Source of the DNA: an uncultured Rhodospirillales bacterium
Lineage (GTDB): Bacteria > Pseudomonadota > Alphaproteobacteria > Reyranellales > Reyranellaceae
Direction: 5' to 3'
Assembly: GCA_902825855.1 (NCBI GenBank)
Contig: CADECW010000027.1
Span: forward strand, 1 to 59,535
DNA length: 59,535 nucleotides
Positions 16,408 through 25,545 of this stretch are shown piece after piece. The position numbers and the translations under genes are program-made. Numbering within the stretch: the first letter of the stretch is position 1; the number at the start of each line of letters is the position of its first letter. The notes below the pieces were generated by a model that was not told where the DNA came from, searched no databases, and saw only the letters and a list, made by a program, of their open reading frames with translations.

Positions 16408-17829
16408 ATGACCGCTCAGCTCACGCCCCGCAAGTACAAGGTGAACTACGGCGAGTTCTACGGTATTGGCCCCAACGGCAACCTGTGGGTCGAGGATTGC
16501 GACGTGAAGGCCTTGGCCGACCGCTTCGGCACGCCGCTGTTCATCATCTCCGAATCGCAGTTCAGATACACCTACCGGCAGTTCCGCGACGCCTTCCGCG
16601 CAAACTACCCGGATGTCGAAATCCTGTTCGCCAACAAGTCGAGCAACGGACTCGCCATCCGCCACATCATGAATCAGGAGGGCGCGGGTGGCGACTGCTT
16701 CGGCGTCAACGAGATGTATCTCGCGCTGCTCGCCGGCACCAACCCCAAGACGCTGGTGCTGAACGGCTCGAACAAGCAGACCGAAGAGCTCGAGATGGCG
16801 GTGCAGAACGGACTCTGCATCAACATCGACGCCATGGACGAGCTCGACCGCATCGAGGCGGTCTGCAAGCGGCTCGGCAAGGACGCCGATATCGGCATTC
16901 GGCTCAAGCTCGACCTCGAGCCGCTGGCCAGGTACCGGGGCGTAGCCATGCACGGCCCGGGCACGCTCAAGGAGCAGAGTGACAGCACCAAGTGGGGCAT
17001 GTCGCGCGAGCAGACCGTGGCGATCATCAAGCGCGCCCAGGCGACGAAGCACCTGAAGCTCAAGGAGACGCACTTCCATCTCAGCCGCATGTCGAACGAC
17101 CCGACGAGCTTCGCCGTGATGGCGCGCGAGATGATCACCTGGTCGGGCTACCTGCGCGACAACAGCGGCTGGACGCCACCGACCATAGACATCGGCGGCG
17201 GCTGGACCTTCGGCAAATGGTACGGCACCGGCCCGCGCGGCCAGCTCGACGACGACAAGGCGCCGACGGCGAACGATTACGCCCGCCTGTGCTGCCAGGC
17301 GATCAAGGAAGAGGCCCAGAAGCTTGGCCTGCCGCTGCCCAAGCTCCGGCTCGAGCCGGGCCGCGCGCTCTCGGGGCCGGCGGGCCTCGCCATCGGCCAG
17401 GTCGGCGCCATCAAGGAAGGCATGCGCAAGAAGTGGGTCAACATGGACCTGTCGACCAACCACCTCTCCTGGGCGGCGGTCCTCGACTGGTACTATCACG
17501 CCGTGCCGGTGGTCGGCGCCGATCGCGAGGCCACCGAGATGGTCGATCTGGTCGGCCCGCTTTGCAACTCCGACGAGGTCGGGGCGCATCGCAAGATGCC
17601 GCCACTGGCGCGTGGCGACTATGTCGCCTTCCTCGACGCCGGCGGCTACACCGAATCCTGTGCGGCTCGCTACAACGCACAACTCCTGCCGGCCACGGTG
17701 CTGGTCAGTGGCGATCGCGCCGAGGTCATCACAGAACGCGAGCAGCTCAAGGACATTGCCGGCCGCTTCCGCGTCCCGCCGCGCCTGCTTGCCGGCTCGT
17801 TCGCGCCGACCGCGATCGCTGCCGAGTAA
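16408..17829 (+). CDS. LysA-like fold-type III PLP decarboxylase/racemase-family enzyme
   Basis: 473 aa, longer than typical LysA (about 420). Preceded by AAGGAGG. The PLP lysine is in LFANKSSNG (K77). HFHLSR (near 226), IDIGGGW (near 260), LEPGRALSG (near 315), CNSDEVG (near 388) and DAGGYTES (near 413) match the PLP-phosphate, substrate and dimer-interface motifs of diaminopimelate/ornithine decarboxylases. An N-terminal block of about 30 residues before the barrel is unusual. LysA-like enzymes act on D- or L-centres of amino acids such as meso-DAP, ornithine and carboxynorspermidine. With a DapA-like gene upstream it could act on a lysine-like or opine-like substrate, but this set is clearly an importer-linked catabolic unit. 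Exact substrate unknown. Confidence 0.85.
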   Translation: MTAQLTPRKYKVNYGEFYGIGPNGNLWVEDCDVKALADRFGTPLFIISESQFRYTYRQFRDAFRANYPDVEILFANKSSNGLAIRHIMNQEGAGGDCFGVNEMYLALLAGTNPKTLVLNGSNKQTEELEMAVQNGLCINIDAMDELDRIEAVCKRLGKDADIGIRLKLDLEPLARYRGVAMHGPGTLKEQSDSTKWGMSREQTVAIIKRAQATKHLKLKETHFHLSRMSNDPTSFAVMAREMITWSGYLRDNSGWTPPTIDIGGGWTFGKWYGTGPRGQLDDDKAPTANDYARLCCQAIKEEAQKLGLPLPKLRLEPGRALSGPAGLAIGQVGAIKEGMRKKWVNMDLSTNHLSWAAVLDWYYHAVPVVGADREATEMVDLVGPLCNSDEVGAHRKMPPLARGDYVAFLDAGGYTESCAARYNAQLLPATVLVSGDRAEVITEREQLKDIAGRFRVPPRLLAGSFAPTAIAAE

Positions 17830-17858
17830 TTGCAACGACAGCTCGAGACGCAGCACCC

Positions 17859-18641
17859 ATGGATCTCGGACTCCACGGCCGCAAGGCCATCGTATGTGCC
17901 GCCAGCCGCGGCTTGGGGCGTGCGGCCGCGTTTTCCCTGGCACGCGAAGGCGTGGACGTGACCGTGGTCGCGCGCACTGCCGACGCTCTCGAGCGGACAG
18001 CTGAGGAACTGCGTTGTGCTACCGGCGTGCAGGTCACGGCGGTGGCGGCCGACATCAACACAGATGACGGCCGCGACGCCGCCTTCGCGGCCTGCCCCGA
18101 GCCCGATATCCTGGTGAACAATCCCGGCGTGCGTCAGGTTCCGGGCGATTTCCGGACCTGGCCGAAGGGGGAATGGCAGCACTGGCTCGACGTCCATTTC
18201 CTGTCGTCGGTCCAGTTCATCCAGAAGGTCGCGCCGGGCATGTGCGAGCGACGGTTCGGCCGGATCGTCAACATGTCGGTAAGCTTCATCAAGTTCCCAC
18301 AGGTGGGTTTCGCCCACAGCCATGCAGCACGGCTGGCGCTGTCTGGTGCCGTGGCATCGATGGTGCGCGAGCTGGTGCCACACAATGTCACCATCAACAC
18401 CGTGTGCCCCGGCCTCTTCGACACCGATGCGCTGCACACCAACCTTCACGGCCATGCCAAGCGCGGCAACACGACCTACGAGGCGATCGTCGAGAACAGG
18501 CTGAAGACCTGCCCGGCGGGGCGCTTCGCGGATGCGAGCGAATGCGGCGACCTCATAGCCTATATCTGCAGCGCCCAGGCCGGCTTCATGACCGGACAGA
18601 ACATCGTCAATGACGGTGGCGTTTATCAGGGACTGTTCTGA
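17859..18641 (+). CDS. SDR-family oxidoreductase with atypical catalytic motif
   Basis: 260 aa from ATG 17859. The nucleotide-binding loop CAASRGLGRA (near residue 13) and ILVNNPG (near 87) mark a short-chain dehydrogenase/reductase. Where the YxxxK motif is expected (near residue 155, after NMSVSFIKFPQVGF) the sequence reads SHAARLAL, so both tyrosine and lysine appear replaced. The C-terminal TVCPGLFDTD and the final NIVNDGGVYQGLF are normal for the family. It overlaps the next SDR by one base. It may be a non-dehydrogenase SDR (dehydratase or isomerase-like) or use other residues. Confidence 0.85.
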   Translation: MDLGLHGRKAIVCAASRGLGRAAAFSLAREGVDVTVVARTADALERTAEELRCATGVQVTAVAADINTDDGRDAAFAACPEPDILVNNPGVRQVPGDFRTWPKGEWQHWLDVHFLSSVQFIQKVAPGMCERRFGRIVNMSVSFIKFPQVGFAHSHAARLALSGAVASMVRELVPHNVTINTVCPGLFDTDALHTNLHGHAKRGNTTYEAIVENRLKTCPAGRFADASECGDLIAYICSAQAGFMTGQNIVNDGGVYQGLF

Positions 18642-19375
18642 TGAGCGACGAGCTGCTGGCACCGCACGGCCGCGTCATCCTGATCTCCGGCGCCTCTCGC
18701 GGCATCGGCGCAGCGATAGCCCGCCGGCTCCATGCCGATGGCTACAGCCTGTCACTGGGCGCTCGCGATCCGAAAGCGGCACGCGACGCGCTGGGGGCTC
18801 ATAACCAGGCACGCGTCATGACGGCGCGCTTCGATGCGCTCGACGCCGACTCGGCGCAACAGTGGATCGCAGCAACGGCGGAACGATTCGGGCGCATCGA
18901 CGGGCTCATCAACAACGCCGGCATCCTGCGTATGGTCCGCTTCGACGAGGGTGACGAGGCGGCGATGAACGAGATGTGGAGCGTCAACGTCATGGCGCCG
19001 TTTCGCCTGCTGCGGCTTGCCCTGCCGCATCTGCGCAAGGCCGGTCATGGACGGATCGTCAACATCGCTTCGACCGACGCCAAGCGGTTCCGCGATGCCA
19101 CCTCGTCGATCGGCTACGTCATGACCAAGCATGCCGTGCTGGTCTTGAGCCACGCCGCCAAGTTCGCCGGCTGGGACGACGGCGTGCGCGTCACCGCGCT
19201 CTGCCCGGGCGCCGTGGAAACGGAGCTCATTGCCGGCCTGGCCGGCGCCACGCCGCCAGCCGGCCGCATGAAGCCCGAGACGATTGCCCATACGGTGAGC
19301 TTCCTGCTGTCCCTACCCGACACGGCGTCCGTCGCCGAGCTGCCGATGAACACGCGACTGGAGTCGACGCTTTAG
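18641..19375 (+). CDS. SDR-family oxidoreductase
   Basis: 244 aa. Complete classical SDR: cofactor loop SGASRGIGAA near residue 15, GLINNAG near 87, catalytic serine in NIASTD near 141, and YVMTK (Y-x3-K) near 160. The ATG overlaps the TGA of the preceding SDR by one base. It is the last gene of the eight-gene run and probably oxidises or reduces an alcohol/keto group of an intermediate. A preference for NADP(H) cannot be judged safely. Confidence 0.9.
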   Translation: MSDELLAPHGRVILISGASRGIGAAIARRLHADGYSLSLGARDPKAARDALGAHNQARVMTARFDALDADSAQQWIAATAERFGRIDGLINNAGILRMVRFDEGDEAAMNEMWSVNVMAPFRLLRLALPHLRKAGHGRIVNIASTDAKRFRDATSSIGYVMTKHAVLVLSHAAKFAGWDDGVRVTALCPGAVETELIAGLAGATPPAGRMKPETIAHTVSFLLSLPDTASVAELPMNTRLESTL

Positions 19376-19515
19376 AAGAGGAATGGCGAACCGTAGCAGC
19401 CAAAGGCGGAACGCGCAGTAGAGCGTGCCCATTTGCCACCATCGGGGACGACCGGTGATATCGCATACCGCCCAGGGAGACCTATATATCTCGCCGGTAG
19501 GATGCATCAGCTTCA

Positions 19516-20532
19516 ATGACCGACACCCTGGAACCTCGCTCCTGGCTCTATCCGACGCCGCGCGGCCTCTACTGCAAGCCGGGCGACTTCTATATCGATC
19601 CGGCGTTTGCCGTGCCGAGGGCGGTGATCACTCATGGCCATGGCGACCACGCCCGCCCCGGCCACAGAAAGGCACTCGCCACACCTGAAACGCTCGCCAT
19701 CATGCGCACCCGCTTCGAAGGCATGCCGGACACCAGCCAGCATCCCTTGAAGTATGGCGAAAGCGTGCGGATCGGCGAAGTGGACGTCGAACTGGCCCCT
19801 GCCGGGCACATCCTGGGCTCGGCGCAAGCAGTGCTAGCATTCAAAGGCCAACGCATCGTGGTCTCGGGCGATTTCAAGCGCCGGCCCGATCCGACCTGCC
19901 CGCCTTTCGAGCCGATCCCGTGCGACGTCTTCATCACCGAGGCAACATTCGCGCTGCCCGTGTTCCACCATCCCTCCGACATGGGCGAGATCGGCAAGCT
20001 TCTTCGCTCGGTCGCTACCTTCCCCGAACGTACGCACCTGGTGGGCGTGTACGCCCTCGGCAAGTGCCAGCGCGTCATCAGGCTTCTGCGCGCCGCGGGC
20101 TGGGACCAGCGCATCTGGCTGCACGGCAGCCTGGTAGCGCTCTGCAAGCTCTACCAGGACCAGGGGGTCGACCTCGGCGACATCGCCCACGTCGGCGATG
20201 CCATCCTGGAGACCTTCCGCGGCGCCATCGTGCTTTGCCCACCGTCAGCCATCGCCGACCGATGGTCACGCCGCTTCGCCGATCCCGTTCCAGCGGTGTG
20301 CTCGGGCTGGATGCGGGTACGGGCGCGCGCCCGCCAGAGCGCTGCCGAACTGCCACTGGTCATCTCGGATCACGCCGACTGGGGTGAACTCTGCCAGACG
20401 CTGAAGGAAGTCGGTGCACCCAAGGTCTGGGTGACGCATGGCCGCGAGGAAGCCCTGGTCCACATGGCGCGCTCGATCGGAATCGATGCCGAAGCCTTGC
20501 ATCTTGCCGGCCGTGAAGAGGAAGGGACCTGA
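19516..20532 (+). CDS. Ligase-associated DNA exonuclease (metallo-beta-lactamase fold)
   Basis: 338 aa. The metal-binding signature HGHGDHARPGH lies at residues 40-50, followed by an APAGHILGSAQ block near 94 and VVSGDF near 115, as in beta-CASP/CPSF-like nucleases. This is the family known as ligase-associated DNA exonuclease, always found next to the ATP-dependent ligase encoded here. The stop overlaps the ligase ATG by one base. The 140-bp gap upstream is free of genes; a TATATAT tract at 19483-19489 is a possible -10 area. A role in DNA end processing before ligation is the accepted proposal for the family. Confidence 0.9.
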   Translation: MTDTLEPRSWLYPTPRGLYCKPGDFYIDPAFAVPRAVITHGHGDHARPGHRKALATPETLAIMRTRFEGMPDTSQHPLKYGESVRIGEVDVELAPAGHILGSAQAVLAFKGQRIVVSGDFKRRPDPTCPPFEPIPCDVFITEATFALPVFHHPSDMGEIGKLLRSVATFPERTHLVGVYALGKCQRVIRLLRAAGWDQRIWLHGSLVALCKLYQDQGVDLGDIAHVGDAILETFRGAIVLCPPSAIADRWSRRFADPVPAVCSGWMRVRARARQSAAELPLVISDHADWGELCQTLKEVGAPKVWVTHGREEALVHMARSIGIDAEALHLAGREEEGT

Positions 20533-22157
20533 TGCAGGCCTTTGCCGCCCTGCTCGATGCCCTCTCCTACCAGCCGGCGCGCAACGCCAAGCTGCGACTG
20601 ATCGAGACCTATCTGCGCGAGACGTCCGATCCCGATCGCGGCTGGGCGCTGGCGGCATTGACCGGCGGCCTCGACTTTCCCGGCGCCAAGCCCGCCCTGC
20701 TCCGCGGCTTCGGTGAGGACAAGATCGGACCGGAACTGTTCCACCTGTCCTACGACTATGTCGGCGATCTCGCCGAGACGCTGTCGCTGATCTGGCAGAC
20801 CGATCCGAACGCTGCCCCGCCGCCGACTCTGGGCGAGGTCGTCGACACGCTGCAGACCGCAACCAGGATGCGGACGCCGGCGATCCTCAGGCGCTGGCTC
20901 GACTCGCTGGACGCCACCGGCCGCTGGGCCCTGCTGAAGCTCTTGACCGGTGCGCTGCGGGTCGGCGTGTCAGCGCGGCTTGCCAAGCAGGCGGTGGCCA
21001 ACATCGGCAACCAGCCGGTCGATGCCGTCGAGGAGATCTGGCACGGACTGACGCCGCCCTATCGACCCTTGTTCGATTGGCTGCTGCACGGCGCGCCGCG
21101 ACCCGCCACCAATGCCGGCGGCGCATTCCTGCCACCGATGCTGGCCAATCCGATCGAGCGCGCCGAGCTCGACAGCCTCGATCCCGCGCATTTCCGCGCC
21201 GAATGGAAATGGGACGGCATCCGCGTACAGGTCGCCTCCTCCGGAGGCGTGAAGCGGCTCTACAGCCGCGCCGGCGAGGACGTGTCTGCGGCCTTCCCCG
21301 ACATCATCGAGGCGATCGATTTCGAGGGCGTATTCGACGGCGAGCTTCTGGTGCGCCGCGACGAGACCGTGGCGCCGTTCAACGACCTGCAGCAGCGGCT
21401 GAACCGCAAGGTCGTGACGCCCAAGATGCTGAAGGATCATCCGGCACACGTTCGCCTATATGACGTGCTGTGGCTCGAGGGCGAGGACCTGAGGGCACTC
21501 TCCTTCGATCAGCGGCGTGCCCGCCTGGAGGCGTGGAACGCCCAGAAGCCGCGGCCGCGTTTCGACGTCTCGCCGCTGGTGATCTTCACCGACTGGGCTC
21601 ACCTCGCCCAGTTGCGCGAGCAGATGACCAGCGACGGCATCGAGGGCCTGATGCTGAAGCGCGGCGATGCCGCCTATCTCGCCGGCCGGCCCAAGGGGCC
21701 TTGGTTCAAGTGGAAGCGCGATCCCATGTTGGTCGACTGCGTGCTCATGTACGCCCAGCGCGGCCACGGCAAGAGGAGCTCCTTCTATTCGGACTTCACC
21801 TTCGGCTGCTGGCGCGAGCTTGCGGGCACACGTGAGCTGGCGCCGGTCGGCAAGGCGTATTTCGGCTTCACCGACGAAGAGCTTCGCTGGCTCGACAAAT
21901 GGGTGCGCGACCATACGATCAACCGCTTTGGGCCGGTCCGCGAGGTCGTGCCCGAGCTGGTGCTGGAGATCGCCTTCGACGGCATCGCCCGCTCGACCCG
22001 GCACAAATCCGGACTGGCAATGAGGTTTCCCCGCATCAGTCGCATCCGGACCGACAAACCCGCCTCCGAGGCCGACACAATAGACAATCTCCTCAGGCTC
22101 TTAAGCCCGGCGGGGGTCGAAAAACCCGCCGGAAATGCCTATGTTACGTCACCATGA
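20532..22157 (+). CDS. ATP-dependent DNA ligase (exonuclease/helicase-associated family)
   Basis: 541 aa. An N-terminal ligase domain of about 210 residues precedes the nucleotidyltransferase core. The adenylated lysine is in EWKWDGIR near residue 226 (motif I), FDGELL near 270 is motif [12 protein letters not shown] near 373 is motif IV, and WFKWKRD near 393 is motif V; an OB domain completes the protein. It belongs to the bacterial family coupled to the exonuclease upstream and usually to an Lhr-like helicase and the phosphoesterase PdeM. Neither of those is here; moaA follows, overlapping by 4 bp. It seals nicks in repair, not replication, where NAD-dependent LigA acts. Confidence 0.93.
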   Translation: MQAFAALLDALSYQPARNAKLRLIETYLRETSDPDRGWALAALTGGLDFPGAKPALLRGFGEDKIGPELFHLSYDYVGDLAETLSLIWQTDPNAAPPPTLGEVVDTLQTATRMRTPAILRRWLDSLDATGRWALLKLLTGALRVGVSARLAKQAVANIGNQPVDAVEEIWHGLTPPYRPLFDWLLHGAPRPATNAGGAFLPPMLANPIERAELDSLDPAHFRAEWKWDGIRVQVASSGGVKRLYSRAGEDVSAAFPDIIEAIDFEGVFDGELLVRRDETVAPFNDLQQRLNRKVVTPKMLKDHPAHVRLYDVLWLEGEDLRALSFDQRRARLEAWNAQKPRPRFDVSPLVIFTDWAHLAQLREQMTSDGIEGLMLKRGDAAYLAGRPKGPWFKWKRDPMLVDCVLMYAQRGHGKRSSFYSDFTFGCWRELAGTRELAPVGKAYFGFTDEELRWLDKWVRDHTINRFGPVREVVPELVLEIAFDGIARSTRHKSGLAMRFPRISRIRTDKPASEADTIDNLLRLLSPAGVEKPAGNAYVTSP

Positions 22158-23146
22158 TCGACCCGTTCGGCCGGCATATCACTTACCTGCGCGTCTCGGT
22201 GACGGACCGCTGCGACTTCCGCTGCGTCTATTGCATGGCCGAGGACATGACCTTCCTGCCCAAGGCCGAGGTCCTGTCACTGGAGGAACTGGAGCGGCTG
22301 TGCTCGGCTTTCGTGCGCCGCGGCGTCAAGAAGCTTCGCCTGACGGGCGGCGAGCCGCTGGTGCGCAAGAACGTGATGTCGCTGATCCGCGGCCTGGGCC
22401 GCCATCTCGACAGCGGCGCCCTCGATGAGCTGACCCTCACGACCAACGGCAGCCAGCTCGGCAAGTACGCGAAGGAACTGGCGGCGGTCGGCGTCAGGCG
22501 CCTCAACGTCTCGATCGACACCCTGGACAGGGACAAATTTCGCGAGCTGACGCGCTGGGGCGATCTCGACCAGGTGCTGCGCGGCCTCGATGCGGCGCAG
22601 GATGCCGGCCTGCACATCAAGATCAACGCGGTGGCGCTGCGCGGCGTCAACGACATGGAATTCGACCGGTTGATCCGCTGGAGCCACGGCCGCGGAATGG
22701 ATCTCACCCTGATCGAGGTCATGCCGATGGGCGAGATCGGCGATGCGGCGCGACTGGACCAGTACCTGCCGCTGTCACTGGCCCGTGCAGAGATCGCCAA
22801 GCAGTTCACCCTGACCGAGACCGACTATCGCACCGGCGGACCGGCGCGCTACTTCAAGGTCGAGGAGACCGGCGGACGGCTGGGCTTCATCACACCTTTG
22901 ACCCACAATTTCTGCGAAAGCTGCAATCGCGTACGGCTGACCTGCACCGGCACTCTCTACATGTGCCTGGGCCAGGAGGACGCGGCCGATCTCCGCGCAC
23001 CCTTGCGGGCGTCGGAAAGCGACGAGATCCTCGATCAAGCCATCACCGCGGCGATCGCGCGCAAGCCCAAGGGGCACGACTTCATCATCGACCGCCGCCA
23101 CTCCGGCCCGGCCGTGCCGCGGCATATGAGTGTGACCGGCGGCTGA
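22154..23146 (+). CDS. moaA: GTP 3',8-cyclase MoaA (molybdenum cofactor synthesis)
   Basis: 330 aa. Start ATG 22154 lies inside the ligase stop (ATGA overlap). Radical SAM cysteines C20, C24 and C27 (CDFRCVYC), the LTGGEPL motif near 66, and the second [4Fe-4S] site in [11 protein letters not shown] near 255 with a later cysteine are all present. The protein ends in GG, the conserved MoaA tail. It makes 3',8-cyclo-7,8-dihydro-GTP from GTP, the first step of molybdopterin synthesis. No other moa gene is nearby. Coupling to a DNA ligase operon is unusual and suggests shared transcription rather than shared function. Confidence 0.95.
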   Translation: MIDPFGRHITYLRVSVTDRCDFRCVYCMAEDMTFLPKAEVLSLEELERLCSAFVRRGVKKLRLTGGEPLVRKNVMSLIRGLGRHLDSGALDELTLTTNGSQLGKYAKELAAVGVRRLNVSIDTLDRDKFRELTRWGDLDQVLRGLDAAQDAGLHIKINAVALRGVNDMEFDRLIRWSHGRGMDLTLIEVMPMGEIGDAARLDQYLPLSLARAEIAKQFTLTETDYRTGGPARYFKVEETGGRLGFITPLTHNFCESCNRVRLTCTGTLYMCLGQEDAADLRAPLRASESDEILDQAITAAIARKPKGHDFIIDRRHSGPAVPRHMSVTGG

Positions 23147-23159
23147 AGCGCCGCTGGGG

Positions 23160-24086
23160 TCAAGCCTCCGGGCCACCCTTCGTATCCGCCGTCTTGATCT
23201 GCGCTCGCCGCACCGCCTCGCGGTGCGAGATGTACATGGCGCTGCCGAAGATCACCGCGGCGCCGACGAAGGTCCAGACGTCGGGTGTCTGGAAGAACAG
23301 GAAGTATCCAAGAAGGGTGTTCCAGATCAGCGACAGGAAGCCGATCGGCTGCAGCAGCGTGATGTCGGCAAGCTGATAGCCGCGCTGCTGGCAGATGTGG
23401 CCCATCGTGCCGGCGGCCCCGGCGGCGATGAACCAGAGCAGGTCGACCCAGCTCGGCGTCTGCCAGAACCAGATGGCGAAAGGCAGCGCGCAGACGACGA
23501 TCACGAGGTTCTGCCAGATCACGATGGTACTGGCCGAATCGGTTCGGGCCAGCGCCTTGGAGATCAGGTTGGAGGCCGAGAAGATCGGCGTCGAAACCAG
23601 GATGCAGATCACGCCGAGATGCAGCGCCGAGAAACCCGGCCGGATGATGATCATGGCGCCGATGAAGCCGACGATGACGGCGAGCCAGCGCCGGAGCCGT
23701 ACGTCCTCGCCCAGAAACAGCGCCGCGCCGACCGTGACGAAGATTGGGCCGGTAAAGCCCAACGCCGTGATCTCGGCCAGCGTCGTGAGCGGCAAGGCGA
23801 TAAACCATAGCATCATGCCGACCGTATGGATCGCGCCGCGCGAGATGTGCAGGCCGAGCCGGTTGGTGTGGAGCGAGCGGTAGGGCCCCAGCCGAATCAC
23901 CAGAGGCAGCAGGAACATGGCGCCGAACAGGTAGCGCATGAAGGCCATGACGTAGGGATTGAGGTGCTGCGAGGGGATCAGAGTGAAGACGTTCAGGAGC
24001 GCGAACACCACCCCCGACATGCCGACCCACAGGATTCCGCGGAGATTGGGCGGCAACGCCAACCAGCGAGCGATAAGAGAGGACAC
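23160..24086 (-). CDS. DMT/EamA-family transporter
   Basis: 308 aa with ten membrane segments in two EamA repeats (first about residues 18-145, second about 157-290). The conserved ends FTGPIFVTVGAALFLGE and QPIGFLSLIWNTLLGYFLFF are seen. Such inner-membrane carriers export or import amino acids, metabolites or S-adenosylmethionine; the substrate is not inferable. It is convergent with moaA, 13 bp away, and stands alone on its transcript, with chaC 62 bp upstream on the same strand. Confidence 0.88.
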   Translation of the reverse strand: MSSLIARWLALPPNLRGILWVGMSGVVFALLNVFTLIPSQHLNPYVMAFMRYLFGAMFLLPLVIRLGPYRSLHTNRLGLHISRGAIHTVGMMLWFIALPLTTLAEITALGFTGPIFVTVGAALFLGEDVRLRRWLAVIVGFIGAMIIIRPGFSALHLGVICILVSTPIFSASNLISKALARTDSASTIVIWQNLVIVVCALPFAIWFWQTPSWVDLLWFIAAGAAGTMGHICQQRGYQLADITLLQPIGFLSLIWNTLLGYFLFFQTPDVWTFVGAAVIFGSAMYISHREAVRRAQIKTADTKGGPEA

Positions 24087-24148
24087 GCCGCGACTATGTC
24101 ACGACGTATGAACTACCGCACGCTTACCGGTGCTTTTGTTCCGCAGCG

Positions 24149-24880
24149 CTACGCCTCGCCCACTGCTTCTCCCACTGCCTCGCCGTCGGCCCGCACTGTC
24201 GGAACGACATAGGCCCCGTCGCGCAGGTCAGCCACCCGCTCGACCAGCTCCTCGAGGTAGGAATCATGGATATGCAGGGCACGTGCGTGAGCCGCGGTGT
24301 TGGCGAGATAGTCGCGACAGGCGCCGCGCCGGCCCTCGGCGAAGGCGATGTGGTGTGCCACCCGTTCGATCGGCAGGTCGCCGCAATACTGGCAATGCGT
24401 CGTGTCGACGACGAAGGTGATGGCGGTGACAGTGCGGCCGTCGCGTAGCGTGGTCGGCACCCAGGCGGCCTGATAGATTCCGGCCAGCATCTCGCGATTC
24501 CACAACAGTCCGAGTTCGCTCTCGACCTGGCTCGGCGACAGTCGGTAGGCGATGCCTTCACATGCTCCGCCTTGCTCGAGCGCCAGCATCAGGCCGGGCA
24601 GCTCGGGCGTGCCGCGCCCCATCGGCATCCAGAAGCAGAAGGAGCGGCGCCAGCCGTCGACGCGGCAGGGCTGCTGCTCGGCGAACTCGATGGCCGGGTT
24701 CCACATCAGCGAGCCGTAGGCGAACACCCAGAGTTCCTCGCCAACCTGGTATCTCGCCATCGCCGTCTTGAAGGTCGCCGCACGCTCCGCGGCCGACAGG
24801 AAGAAGTGATAGCCGGCCCTGTGGGCGTCCGCGACGATCTGATCGACATTCTCGGACGTTAAATCTTCGCGTTTGAGCAC
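24149..24880 (-). CDS. chaC: ChaC-type gamma-glutamylcyclotransferase
   Basis: 243 aa, GTG start at 24878-24880. The substrate-binding motif VFAYGSLMWNP (near residue 52) and the following RVDGWRRSFCFWMPMGRGTPELPGL segment (partly quoted) are diagnostic of ChaC. These cytosolic enzymes split glutathione to 5-oxoproline and Cys-Gly. The catalytic glutamate is expected in the GxAYR region (EGIAYRL near 118). The C-terminus ends in a short GEAVGEAVGEA repeat encoded by a 12-bp tandem repeat. The gene lies 10 bp after the MaoC-family gene and may be co-transcribed, though no functional link is obvious. Confidence 0.92.
   Translation of the reverse strand: MLKREDLTSENVDQIVADAHRAGYHFFLSAAERAATFKTAMARYQVGEELWVFAYGSLMWNPAIEFAEQQPCRVDGWRRSFCFWMPMGRGTPELPGLMLALEQGGACEGIAYRLSPSQVESELGLLWNREMLAGIYQAAWVPTTLRDGRTVTAITFVVDTTHCQYCGDLPIERVAHHIAFAEGRRGACRDYLANTAAHARALHIHDSYLEELVERVADLRDGAYVVPTVRADGEAVGEAVGEA
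24153..24184. repeat. 12-bp tandem repeat at the chaC 3' end
   Basis: About 2.7 copies of a 12-bp unit (GCCTCGCCCACT, then GCTTCTCCCACT, then GCCTCGCC) encode the GEAV repeats of the ChaC tail. The unit is a multiple of three, so copy-number change would keep the frame. Confidence 0.7.
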
Positions 24881-24890
24881 GATCGATTTC

Positions 24891-25358
24891 TCAGACGCCG
24901 TACACGATGGACATGGTCTCCGCCACGCAGGCCGGTCGATCCTTGCCCTCGATCTCGATGGTGACCTGGTTGGTCAGCCGCACGCCGCCCTTGTCCATGG
25001 GATCGGCGGAGAGAAGCTTTGCGCGGGCGCGTACCCGCGAACCGGCCGGCACAGGGCTGGTGAAGCGCACCTTGTTGCAACCGTAGTTGATGCCGTTGCG
25101 CACGTTGTCGATGTGCGAAATCTGCTGATTGAGCATCGGGATCAAGGACAACGTCAGGAAGCCGTGAGCGATGGTCTTGCCATCTGGCATATCCTTCTTG
25201 GCCCGCTCGACATCGACGTGAATCCACTGATGATCACCTGTCGCCTCGGCGAACTGATTGATTCTCTCCTGCGAAACCTCGACCCAGTCGCTGACCCCTA
25301 ACTCCTGGCCCACGTATTTGTGCATCTCGTTCGGGTGGGCGAATTCCCTTTTTGCCAT
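24891..25358 (-). CDS. MaoC-family (R)-enoyl-CoA hydratase
   Basis: 155 aa hot-dog protein. The hydratase catalytic pair is seen in ATGDHQWIHVD (Asp and His, near residues 35-45) and the following IAHGFLTLSL, typical of R-specific enoyl-CoA hydratases (PhaJ/MaoC). A GAGGATAG element precedes the ATG. It probably hydrates trans-2-enoyl-CoA to (R)-3-hydroxyacyl-CoA, which can feed polyhydroxyalkanoate synthesis or beta-oxidation. It stands divergent, across 187 bp, from the crotonase at 25546. Confidence 0.88.
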   Translation of the reverse strand: MAKREFAHPNEMHKYVGQELGVSDWVEVSQERINQFAEATGDHQWIHVDVERAKKDMPDGKTIAHGFLTLSLIPMLNQQISHIDNVRNGINYGCNKVRFTSPVPAGSRVRARAKLLSADPMDKGGVRLTNQVTIEIEGKDRPACVAETMSIVYGV

Positions 25359-25545
25359 TTTTCTATCCTCGGCGATATTTTTGCCTCTTCTCTGCAGAAT
25401 ACATCAGCCCCCGTCTACTTGGCGATCATAGTTTAGTGATGTCCGTGACGGGCCCCATCGCGTGCAGATGGAACGGCCGTTTTGTATCGTCGCTACCTTT
25501 TGTCCATCATGCACTCCACAAGATTGCACATGAGGGAGCCCCAAG

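Noticed and set aside
16992..17858. Long plus-strand frame running into the first SDR
   Set aside because: Shadow of the LysA-like gene in another frame; low-complexity Arg/Gly/Pro translation.
16384..17943. 519-codon minus-strand frame antisense to the LysA-like gene
   Set aside because: Antisense shadow; the plus strand has all PLP-enzyme motifs.
24153..24184. 12-bp tandem repeat as a phase-variation switch or CRISPR-like repeat
   Set aside because: The unit is a multiple of three at the far 3' end of chaC, so copy changes would not switch the gene, and there are no spacers.
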